DNA of 5,260 bases from Bacteroidota bacterium (GTDB lineage: Bacteria > Bacteroidota > Bacteroidia > Bacteroidales > GCA-2748055): assembly GCA_030592605.1 (NCBI GenBank), contig JAUVIT010000164.1, positions 1 through 5,260 of the forward strand, in the 5' to 3' direction. Position 1 is the first letter of the stretch, and each line of letters opens with the position of its first letter. Shown here piece after piece: positions 1 through 5,260 of the stretch. A model generated the notes under the pieces. It was not told the DNA's origin. It saw nothing but the letters and a program-made list of their open reading frames with translations, and made no database searches. A program made the translations under genes and the position numbers.

Positions 1-130
1 CCTCACCAAGTTGCGGATGCCTTTTCAAAGCCAGCTCTTCCGACCTGGTGCGTTCAAACCGCTCCTGATGGAACTCCAGGTTAAGCAGCTCGCCATTTAG
101 CAATTGTATGGTTTCAATAAACCGGGACAT
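1..130 (-). CDS. pabC: class IV aminotransferase, PabC-like (4-amino-4-deoxychorismate lyase), N-terminal part
   Basis: This is the first 43 codons of a gene that runs off the left edge of the window. It starts at an ATG (complement of 128-130) inside the end of pabB, overlapping it by 17 nt in another frame. The peptide begins MSRFIETIQLLNGELLNLEF and continues HQERFERTR. Bacteroidota class IV aminotransferases that sit next to pabB typically begin with this FIETI..LNG...NLEFHQ.R...TR pattern. The family is PLP-dependent and converts aminodeoxychorismate to p-aminobenzoate plus pyruvate, the step after PabB, in the cytoplasm. The catalytic lysine and most of the fold lie outside the window, so the call depends on the N-terminal pattern and the pabB neighbour. 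A branched-chain or D-amino-acid aminotransferase is the alternative, less likely given the coupling to pabB. Translation is probably coupled to that of pabB. Confidence 0.8.
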   Translation of the reverse strand, partial: MSRFIETIQLLNGELLNLEFHQERFERTRSEELALKRHPQLGE

Positions 131-1106
131 ATACTTTCTTTTGCATTTCCTCATACTCCTTCTTACAGTCGCTCATAAAGGTAATTCCTCCACCGCTTTT
201 AAATAATAGCTTTTTCCACTGTTTCTCTATGTAGCGAATGCACACTGCCGAATCAAGATTTTGTCCATCGAAATAGCCGAAAATTCCGGTGTAAAATCCG
301 CGTTCATAAGCTTCGATTTCCCGAATAATCTCCAGGGTCTTTTTTTTCGGGGCACCACAAATGGATCCTGCGGGTAGCAAGCGAAACAGGATGTCACCCA
401 AAGACTTCATGAAATTGACTGGCAGCTTTCCTGTATTTTCGGAACTCATCTGTAAGAGTTCACCCTGGTGGGTTTTCAGCTTTTCAATGTACTTAAAGCG
501 CTTGACCCTCACATGGGATGCGATCATGCTCAGATCGTTCCGGATAAGATCCACAATGGTGTTGTGTTCGGCGTCCTCCTTGGGATCGGATGCAAGCAGA
601 CTGTGAGCTCCGGGGATACTGGCATCGATAGTGCCTTTCATGGGATTGGAGGAGATGGTATTTCCCTTGATGTTGATAAACCTTTCCGGACTGAATACGA
701 CCAGTTCATTTTCAAGGTATAGTTTGAACGAGGCCCTGCTCTGAATAAATATGTCTTGAAGTGAATAGTTGCATTCGATTGGTGTGGGAAAGGTGAGGTT
801 CAGCAAAAAGGAATTTCCGTAATGTATCTGGTCAATGACATGCTTGAAAGCTTGATGGTATCGTTTAGGATCGGGTGGTATTTTTGTCAGTTGGATGCCT
901 GGACCGGGACTCTTTCTAAAAGTATGGTTTGCCATCCCTGGCATATCAAGGAAGAAGCCTGCGGCGGCAGCTTTTTCAGGAGTCATAACAATGTTTTCTT
1001 CCCCGCTAAAATTGATCAGAAAAACAAATGGGATCTCCCTGGTGGCAAAATCATTGATTTTATTGATGCTCCTTTCCCGGCTTAGTAAATTCATTGCTAT
1101 TCCCAT
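114..1106 (-). CDS. pabB: aminodeoxychorismate synthase component I (chorismate-binding enzyme)
   Basis: Converts chorismate to 4-amino-4-deoxychorismate with ammonia from a PabA-type amidotransferase, in p-aminobenzoate/folate synthesis. From the ATG at 1106 it is 330 aa and holds the chorismate-binding domain: GNSFLLNLT at about 97-105, SPERF 139-143, NPMKGT 154-159, DAEHNTIVDLIRNDLS 178-193, PAGSICGAPKKKT 245-257, RGFYTGIFGYFDG 269-281 and GGGIT 305-309. The lysine in NPMKGT (K157) matches the PIKGT lysine typical of aminodeoxychorismate synthases; anthranilate synthases have alanine there, so TrpE is unlikely. The protein is much shorter than E. coli PabB (about 450 aa) and lacks most of the N-terminal domain, as is common in Bacteroidota. 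Start choice: the longest frame opens with GTG at 1127 inside the cotransporter gene. ATG 1106 forms TAATG with that gene's stop. ATG 1094, preceded by GGGA, would give 326 aa and is also plausible. The PabA partner is not in the window. Confidence 0.93.
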   Translation of the reverse strand: MGIAMNLLSRERSINKINDFATREIPFVFLINFSGEENIVMTPEKAAAAGFFLDMPGMANHTFRKSPGPGIQLTKIPPDPKRYHQAFKHVIDQIHYGNSFLLNLTFPTPIECNYSLQDIFIQSRASFKLYLENELVVFSPERFINIKGNTISSNPMKGTIDASIPGAHSLLASDPKEDAEHNTIVDLIRNDLSMIASHVRVKRFKYIEKLKTHQGELLQMSSENTGKLPVNFMKSLGDILFRLLPAGSICGAPKKKTLEIIREIEAYERGFYTGIFGYFDGQNLDSAVCIRYIEKQWKKLLFKSGGGITFMSDCKKEYEEMQKKVYVPVY

Positions 1107-3166
1107 TATTTCGGATTCTGATCCCACTCCAGTGCGCTTCGTGCAATACTGGTGGCATGGCTGTCAATAGTGGAGTAGAGGGCCAGGATCTCCAGGTGGG
1201 TCTTGCTACTTTCAATGGATTCTGTCATACCTTCCATGATTCGGTCATAGTGCTGTTTTTCCAGCTCTCTGGACAACAACCTGTATTCTTTATGTTTGGT
1301 TTTCATCTTGGCTGCTGTCTGAAGGTTGGCCTCCTCGAAGACCACAAGTGAACGGCTCAACTGTTTTTCAATCTTTTTATGAAATTCCCCGATTTCTCTT
1401 TTACCCTGTTCAGAAAAATCGTACTCTTTCAGTGACCATCGCTCGGCTCTTGTGGCCAGGTTCCCCGATATGATATCCGCGATTTTTTCAAATTCATTCA
1501 GGGAATACAGGAGCAGGAAGGATTCGTTCACCTGTTTACTGTTCATGGATTCCCTGTTGATTTTGAGAAAGTAAGATTTGATTGAATCGGAGAGGAAATT
1601 AACCTCTTGTTCGTGTATATATACATTACCCAGCATCGAAGCATCTTTTTCCAGGAATGGAAAGCGGATCAGGGAAAACATGGTCCTGACAATCATACCC
1701 ATTCTTAAAATCTCCTGTTTGGCCAGGTTAAGAGCAAGGGAGGGGGTGGAGGTCATTCCCTTATCCAGATAAAGTGTCCTGAAAGCTTGTTTTTCTGCCA
1801 TTTTTGGCTTTCCAGCAATCCAGTCTGTGAACCTGGCAAGTTGTGGTGAAATGGGGAGAACTACCAGCATAAGCACCCCGTTTATCAGAGTATGTGCATT
1901 GGCAATAAGTCTTGGAAGACTGGCATCAGGTGTGAGCTGTACAAGTATTTTACCAAGCTGTGCTGTCCATCCTGCAAAGATTACCACAGAGATGATTTTA
2001 ATGAAAAGGAAAGCCACTGCCACCTTTTTTGCTTCTGTCCCGGCTTTCATACTGGCCAGAAGGGCTGTAACAGGAGTGCCCAGATTTGAACCAAGCAGTA
2101 AGGGTATGGAGGCATCCAGGGAGAGTAAGCCCTGGGAAGCAAGTACAATCATGATCCCGATAAATGCACTGCTGGATTGAATCAGGGCTGTAAATGCAGC
2201 TCCAACCAGGATTCCTACCAGAGGGCTTTCCAGGCAGAGCAAAAGATCAATAAAGGGGGCATAGTCGCGCAATGGAGCCATGGCATCTGACATGATCTCC
2301 AGACCAAAGAAAAGGATCCCAAAACCAAACAGAGCGAATCCCACAGATTTGAATTTTTCCTTCTTCGAAAAGGTCTGTAAAAAAAATCCCACAGCCACCA
2401 GAAGCAGACTGTATTCAGTAATTTTAAAGGCAATTATCTGTGCGGTGATGGTTGTCCCAATGGCAGCACCAAGCAATACCGGAATGGTTTGCCTGAACTG
2501 AACAAGACCGGCATTCACAAAACTCACCAGCATCACCGAAGTTGCACTGCTACTCTGTATAATGGTAGTCACAAAAGTGCCTATGCCAGCACCCACAATC
2601 CTGTTCCGGGTTACGTTTTCAAGAATGGAACGTAAGCGTTCTCCAGCCGATTGCTGCATCCCATCACTCATGGCATGCATGCCGAACAGAAATAAGCCAA
2701 GTCCGCCGAATAAGCTAATTATCAGGATCCAGACCCAGTTTTTCCGACTGGCTTTTGCCGTAAAAATTACCTCATTGTCAGGAAATCCTTCCTCAATCCT
2801 TCCGGATATGCGATAAGTGCCCGGCTTAGATCCCAGGATCAGTTTGGTCTGTGCCAGACCGGAGGAATCCGTAAATACAAGTCGTGGTTTAAGTGTAGCA
2901 TCCTCCCCCTGGTCTGGCTGTGCAATGATTCGGAATGCTACCCGGATCCCGGGAACCGGATGACCTGACTTATCAGTGATCAGTACTTCCATTGGGGAAA
3001 GAAGAGGGTTCCCGCAAATCCCGGAAACAACTAAAGAGGAAGAATTACTTGCTGAAATCGTCAAAGGTTCCAGCCATAACTCCTTTTGCTCCACGATGGA
3101 ATCCTGTGCTTGGAGGGATGTTGCCAGCAAAAGAATGCCCAGGGTATGTATTAGAAATCTCCGCAA
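1106..3166 (-). CDS. Na+/phosphate cotransporter family protein with N-terminal Ig-like domain and C-terminal PhoU-like domain
   Basis: A 686-aa inner-membrane transporter of the NptA/YjbB (PF02690) type, probably moving phosphate with sodium; the direction of transport cannot be read from sequence. Residues 1-20 form a signal peptide (RR, hydrophobic core, SLQA before QD). Residues about 30-140 look like a periplasmic Ig-like/Big domain (ITDKSGHPVPGIRVAF, then TDSSGLAQTKL and PGTYRISGRI). Two inverted membrane repeats follow: the first from about 146 with QSSSATS at 204-210 and GAAIGTT at 233-239, the second with QSSSAFIG at 330-337 and GSNLGTPVT at 359-367. The paired QSSS motifs are the hallmark of the family. 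Residues about 465-686 are helical and PhoU-like (DKGMTSTPSLALNLAKQEI, then heptad-rich helices). The start is TTG: an in-frame TAA lies 9 nt upstream of it, the next ATG is at codon 59, and only this start keeps the signal peptide. The TTG sits inside a hairpin. csaA lies 57 nt upstream, and the stop overlaps the pabB start. Confidence 0.92.
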   Translation of the reverse strand: MRRFLIHTLGILLLATSLQAQDSIVEQKELWLEPLTISASNSSSLVVSGICGNPLLSPMEVLITDKSGHPVPGIRVAFRIIAQPDQGEDATLKPRLVFTDSSGLAQTKLILGSKPGTYRISGRIEEGFPDNEVIFTAKASRKNWVWILIISLFGGLGLFLFGMHAMSDGMQQSAGERLRSILENVTRNRIVGAGIGTFVTTIIQSSSATSVMLVSFVNAGLVQFRQTIPVLLGAAIGTTITAQIIAFKITEYSLLLVAVGFFLQTFSKKEKFKSVGFALFGFGILFFGLEIMSDAMAPLRDYAPFIDLLLCLESPLVGILVGAAFTALIQSSSAFIGIMIVLASQGLLSLDASIPLLLGSNLGTPVTALLASMKAGTEAKKVAVAFLFIKIISVVIFAGWTAQLGKILVQLTPDASLPRLIANAHTLINGVLMLVVLPISPQLARFTDWIAGKPKMAEKQAFRTLYLDKGMTSTPSLALNLAKQEILRMGMIVRTMFSLIRFPFLEKDASMLGNVYIHEQEVNFLSDSIKSYFLKINRESMNSKQVNESFLLLYSLNEFEKIADIISGNLATRAERWSLKEYDFSEQGKREIGEFHKKIEKQLSRSLVVFEEANLQTAAKMKTKHKEYRLLSRELEKQHYDRIMEGMTESIESSKTHLEILALYSTIDSHATSIARSALEWDQNPK

Positions 3167-3215
3167 GACCCGAATTTAGATTTTTAAATATACAAATCAT
3201 TCGTGTCTTGCGGAG
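3159..3215 (-). promoter_or_regulatory. inverted repeat covering the cotransporter start codon
   Basis: The arms at 3159-3175 and 3199-3215 pair at 16 of 17 positions: 11 bp (ctccgcaagac with gtcttgcggag), one C/T mismatch, then 5 bp (cgaat with attcg). The loop is 23 nt and AT-rich. It fills most of the 57-nt gap between csaA and the Na/Pi cotransporter gene, and the downstream arm contains that gene's TTG start and next codons. Neither strand shows a T-run directly after the stem, so it does not look like an intrinsic terminator. A structure that hides the start, an mRNA processing site or a protein-binding site are all possible. The repeat is directly visible; any function is inferred. Confidence 0.6.
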
Positions 3216-3223
3216 CACTGGAT

Positions 3224-3562
3224 TCACCCGAATTTTGCTCCATTGCTGACCTCACGGTCGGGAACTGCCAGGACCACTGAACCATCTTCTTTGTATAAGC
3301 CGGTAACCAGGCACTCGGAGATGAATGGTCCGATCTGTTTGGGAGGGAAGTTTACCACACAGATCACCTGCTTTCCCTTGAGGTCCTCCGTGGAATAATG
3401 ATCAGTAATCTGTGCACTAGCTTGTTTGATGCCGATCTCATCACCAAAATCAATCTTCAATTTAAAGGCAGGTTTTCTGGCTTCAGGAAATTCCTTCACT
3501 TCCACCACAGTGCCTGCCCTTACTTCTATTTTTTCAAAATCTGACCAGCTGATGCTATCCAT
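3224..3562 (-). CDS. csaA: CsaA, tRNA-binding-fold protein / export-related chaperone
   Basis: A full-length 112-aa cytoplasmic protein with a single tRNA-binding OB-fold domain like the C-terminal domain of bacterial methionyl-tRNA synthetase (PF01588). Diagnostic stretches are [14 protein letters not shown] at about 9-22, [16 protein letters not shown] at 25-40, [12 protein letters not shown] at 42-53 and [15 protein letters not shown] at 69-83, with [16 protein letters not shown] at the end. The FPEARKPA and NFPPKQIGP motifs are characteristic of CsaA. In Bacillus subtilis CsaA was described as a chaperone helping protein secretion; a role in binding RNA or tRNA is suggested by the fold, and its physiological job remains uncertain. 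The ATG at 3562 is preceded by an A-rich stretch with no clear Shine-Dalgarno sequence, usual in Bacteroidota. The ExbB-like gene ends 22 nt upstream, so the two are probably co-transcribed. Confidence 0.95.
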   Translation of the reverse strand: MDSISWSDFEKIEVRAGTVVEVKEFPEARKPAFKLKIDFGDEIGIKQASAQITDHYSTEDLKGKQVICVVNFPPKQIGPFISECLVTGLYKEDGSVVLAVPDREVSNGAKFG

Positions 3563-3584
3563 TTTTGCTATGGTTTCTTTTCAT

Positions 3585-3968
3585 TTAAGAATTGATAGTT
3601 TTTTGATACCAGAGGTCCAGCAAGAACCAAATAGCAATATATATCAGGAAGATTACAACACCTGTAAGAGAAGTGATCATGGAAATTTTCAGTCCACCTG
3701 CGATCATAGCCGGTGAGATATCTCCAGCGCCCTCAATGGCGATGAAAGCGGAAAAGAGCCCAATCATCTGGCCCAGGATCCCTGTAATCATTGTAAACAG
3801 CCCAAGCGACTTTACGTATCTGAGCTGATACCTGAAACTTTCCTTATCCGATGCCTTTCCACTGGAAATAGTGATGGCAAAGTAAACAGCAACGGCCACG
3901 ATAATGACCAACAGTATGGTGAGAATACTCATAAACAGGGAACCACCCATAACAAACCATTCTTTCAT
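3585..3968 (-). CDS. small MotA/TolQ/ExbB-family proton channel-like membrane protein
   Basis: A 127-aa integral membrane protein. Hydrophobic segments lie at about 10-34, 56-78 and 97-117, with a basic loop at 38-53 (KASDKESFRYQLRYVK). The stretch TGILGQMIGLFSAFIAIEGAG (62-82) followed by ISPAMIAGGLKISMITSLTGVVIFL recalls the paired conserved helices of ExbB/TolQ/MotA (GLLGTVIGLI.AF, then a small-residue/threonine helix). It is far shorter than ExbB or TolQ (about 220-240 aa) and has no ExbD/TolR/MotB partner in view, so function as an energy-coupling channel is unproven. The open frame extends upstream to a TTG at 4034, but that codon is also the -33 element of the predicted promoter and the predicted transcript starts near 3997. 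The ATG at 3968 with a leader of about 28 nt is therefore preferred. It is the first gene of the leftward unit. Confidence 0.75.
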   Translation of the reverse strand: MKEWFVMGGSLFMSILTILLVIIVAVAVYFAITISSGKASDKESFRYQLRYVKSLGLFTMITGILGQMIGLFSAFIAIEGAGDISPAMIAGGLKISMITSLTGVVIFLIYIAIWFLLDLWYQKTINS

Positions 3969-4002
3969 AACGATAAATTTTAAATGAAACTTAATTACAC
4001 TA

Positions 4003-4034
4003 CAAAGATAAGGGGGACGGGGTATACAGCGCAA
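4003..4034 (-). promoter_or_regulatory. Bacteroidota-type sigma promoter for the leftward unit
   Basis: Read on the minus strand, TTG (complement of 4032-4034) is followed after 21 nt by TATCTTTG (complement of 4003-4010). This fits the -33 TTTG / -7 TAnnTTTG consensus of the Bacteroidota primary sigma factor, with an exact -7 match. It predicts a transcript start near 3997 and a leader of about 28 nt before the ATG at 3968. No comparably good promoter was found upstream of csaA, the cotransporter or pabB, which supports one transcription unit. Confidence 0.7.
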
Positions 4035-4058
4035 GGTCGAATCCGGTTCGAAACTTGC
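4031..4058. promoter_or_regulatory. nested inverted repeat, candidate operator in the divergent intergenic region
   Basis: Two nested dyads share nearly the same centre: an inner TCGAA/TTCGA pair (4037-4041 and 4047-4051, 5-nt centre) and an outer GCAAG/CTTGC pair (4031-4035 and 4054-4058, spaced 1 nt and 2 nt from the inner arms). The element lies between the divergent ExbB-like and LytTR genes and covers the -33 element of the leftward promoter, a typical place for a repressor or activator site. It does not resemble the spaced direct repeats usual for LytTR proteins, so which factor binds is unknown. Confidence 0.45.
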
Positions 4059-4118
4059 ATTCTACCGATAATAGCTCTTCAGAGTGCATTTTTTTGCGAT
4101 ATTTAGAGTGAAAATCAA

Positions 4119-4874
4119 ATGAGAACCTGGCTCCACATAATATTCTGGATTGTTGTTTACACATCCCTGACCATAATCTTTACTAAATGGGTTGGTGTAG
4201 CCATGGAAGCATTCTACTATGTCTCCCTTTTAATGCCGGTGATTATCGGCACCTCCTATTTTTTCAATTACTTCCTGGTTCCCCGCTACCTTTTCAAGCG
4301 CAGGTTCTTCCTGTTCGGTGTTTACTCCTTTTATATGCTGGTAGTTTCTCTTTGTATGGAGATGATAGCAGGTATTCTTTCATTCTTACTGGTGGCCTAC
4401 TATGATGTGAACCAAAATGGGATGCTGATCACCGATGTTTTTATAATGGCTGGCACGCTATATTTTGTGGTACTGGTGATGTCCTTCATCTTACTTATCA
4501 AGCACTATCTTGTTGACCAGAAAGCTATTGCTGAACTTGAGGGGAAACAGGCGATGCTTGACCAGGGTTATTTTACAATTCGTTCCAACATGCAGACAGC
4601 CAAAATAAGATTTGATGAACTGCTCTATATAGAGAGCCTGGGAGATTACATTGAGATTCACCTGCAGGATGGGTCAGAAGTTTCATCCAAGGAGAAAATC
4701 AGCCATATGGAGCGTACGCGGCCTGATGGTTTTCTCAGAATACACCGCTCCTTTATTCTGAACAGAGACAAGTTATCGTCTTTCTCACGGGAACATGTAA
4801 TGATGGGAGAAAAGGAGCTGCCCATCTCTCGCAGTTACAAGCAGGAGGTGCTTAGGAAATTACAAAGCTTTTGA
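4119..4874 (+). CDS. membrane-anchored LytTR-family transcriptional regulator
   Basis: A 251-aa protein combining four N-terminal transmembrane helices (about 5-24, 32-56, 62-94 and 107-130) with a C-terminal LytTR DNA-binding domain (PF04397, about 151-248). LytTR signatures are FDELLYIESLGDYIEIHLQDG (165-185), FLRIHRSFILNRDKL (205-219) and LPISRSYKQEV (234-244). The membrane part, including YFFNYFLVPRYLFKRRFF at about 47-64, resembles the four-helix sensor module in front of LytS/YehU-type histidine kinases of Bacteroidota. A short, probably helical linker (131-150) joins the two, and there is no kinase, HATPase or receiver domain. It probably acts as a one-component regulator, sensing at the membrane and binding DNA from there; ligand and targets are unknown. 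The ATG at 4119 has an A-rich upstream sequence and no good Shine-Dalgarno. No promoter with both elements was found; TTTTTTTG at 4089-4096 is a one-mismatch -7 candidate without a spaced -33. Confidence 0.92.
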   Translation: MRTWLHIIFWIVVYTSLTIIFTKWVGVAMEAFYYVSLLMPVIIGTSYFFNYFLVPRYLFKRRFFLFGVYSFYMLVVSLCMEMIAGILSFLLVAYYDVNQNGMLITDVFIMAGTLYFVVLVMSFILLIKHYLVDQKAIAELEGKQAMLDQGYFTIRSNMQTAKIRFDELLYIESLGDYIEIHLQDGSEVSSKEKISHMERTRPDGFLRIHRSFILNRDKLSSFSREHVMMGEKELPISRSYKQEVLRKLQSF

Positions 4875-5260
4875 CTCCTCAGAATTCAGTTTGGCCATGC
4901 GGGTCACCTTCTCCTTTGTCACCGTATTTGAGGACAGCACAAGAATACAAATTACAAAGATCACCAACTGCTTAGCATCCTGTAGTACAATTAGTCCCAC
5001 CAGGGAGAAAAGTGCGGTCCCCTCGATCATGGCCCAGCGGATGATCATGGCTGACTGAAATTGCTCAAACTTTTTGGCAAATGAATCTCCTGCATCGATG
5101 GCCTCCATTTTTCGGGATGATATGGTATATCCAGCAGGAATGGATGCCAGCAGGAATACATTTACATAAGTAAGAATAGCAATCCCATCTTTAAATGCGG
5201 GGATCTGCATCTCATTGAGATATATGGCCACTATAAAGAACAAAAGCAAGCCTGAATTCA
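4860..5260 (-). CDS. conserved four-helix membrane protein of unknown function, start outside the window
   Basis: The reading frame is open to the right edge, so the true start lies beyond 5260; a TTG at 5249 is only an internal leucine candidate. The 132 visible residues include the tail of one hydrophobic helix, a second (IAILTYVNVFLLASIPAGYT), a third (IRWAMIEGTALFSLVGLIVL) and a fourth (LVIFVICILVLSS), then a charged tail ending EESKAL. The pattern F.Q.QSAMIIRWAMIEG, followed by two helices and a TKEKV...A.LNSEE tail, recalls a family of roughly 150-aa conserved hypothetical membrane proteins in Bacteroidota, with no function I can name. Its last 15 nt overlap the end of the convergent LytTR gene. 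No terminator is visible between them. Confidence 0.75.
   Translation of the reverse strand, partial: NSGLLLFFIVAIYLNEMQIPAFKDGIAILTYVNVFLLASIPAGYTISSRKMEAIDAGDSFAKKFEQFQSAMIIRWAMIEGTALFSLVGLIVLQDAKQLVIFVICILVLSSNTVTKEKVTRMAKLNSEESKAL

Noticed and set aside
1107..1127. GTG start for pabB at 1127 giving 337 aa
   Set aside because: It lies inside the cotransporter coding region, adds seven residues (MGSESEI) with no family support, and is less attractive than the TAATG at 1106 or ATG at 1094.
1614..1625. Perfect 12-bp palindrome tgtatatataca
   Set aside because: It lies mid-gene in codons for NVYIH and is a short alternating AT stretch, likely coincidental.
1827..2180. Open frames on the plus strand opposite the cotransporter gene (also 2562-2816 and 2992-3249)
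   Set aside because: They are antisense shadows of a strongly supported transporter gene and show no recognisable protein features.
3185..3192. TATATTTA as a -7 promoter element for the cotransporter gene
   Set aside because: It lacks the final G of TAnnTTTG and has no TTG at the expected distance upstream.
3969..4034. N-terminal extension of the ExbB-like frame (22 residues, beginning at TTG 4034)
   Set aside because: The region contains the predicted -33/-7 promoter, so the transcript should start downstream of it; the extension is not membrane-like or family-like.
4075..4095. Small CTCT/AGAG stem followed shortly by a T-run upstream of the LytTR gene, like a terminator
   Set aside because: The stem is only 4 bp with a 2-nt loop, has little GC, and no gene on the plus strand ends upstream of it within the window.

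Overview
The window looks like chromosomal DNA from a member of the Bacteroidota, probably near the Bacteroidales/Marinilabiliales. This rests on several signs. The four-helix membrane module in front of the LytTR domain, the short PabB paired with a short class IV aminotransferase, and the conserved four-helix membrane protein at the right edge are all familiar from that phylum. A clear Bacteroidota-type promoter (TTG, 21 nt, then TATCTTTG fitting TAnnTTTG) is present. Start codons lack strong Shine-Dalgarno sequences. There are no mobile elements, CRISPR arrays, tRNAs or rRNAs, and coding density is very high.

Layout from left to right: five genes run leftward (minus strand) as one likely transcription unit read from about 3997 down to 1. 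In transcription order they are a small MotA/TolQ/ExbB-like membrane protein, CsaA (a small tRNA-binding-fold protein), a Na/Pi cotransporter with an extra periplasmic Ig-like domain and a PhoU-like C-terminal domain, PabB (aminodeoxychorismate synthase component I), and the start of a PabC-like class IV aminotransferase cut by the window edge. The last three are tightly coupled: the cotransporter stop and the pabB start share a base (TAATG), and pabB overlaps pabC by 17 nt. PabB and the aminotransferase make p-aminobenzoate for folate. The other members have no obvious link to that pathway, so the cluster may be co-transcription by convenience.

A 150-bp divergent intergenic region (3969-4118) separates this unit from a rightward gene encoding a membrane-anchored LytTR transcription regulator: four transmembrane helices of the kind found on LytS-type kinases, joined directly to a LytTR DNA-binding domain with no kinase or receiver. 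The intergenic region carries the leftward promoter and a nested inverted repeat overlapping its -33 element, a plausible operator. The LytTR gene meets a leftward, right-edge-truncated membrane protein gene tail to tail, with a 15-bp overlap.

The most unusual local signals are a 16-of-17-bp inverted repeat between csaA and the cotransporter gene, whose distal arm contains the cotransporter's TTG start codon, and the compact sensor-regulator fusion. I do not see convincing evidence of a wholly new biological system; most of the window is housekeeping and transport.
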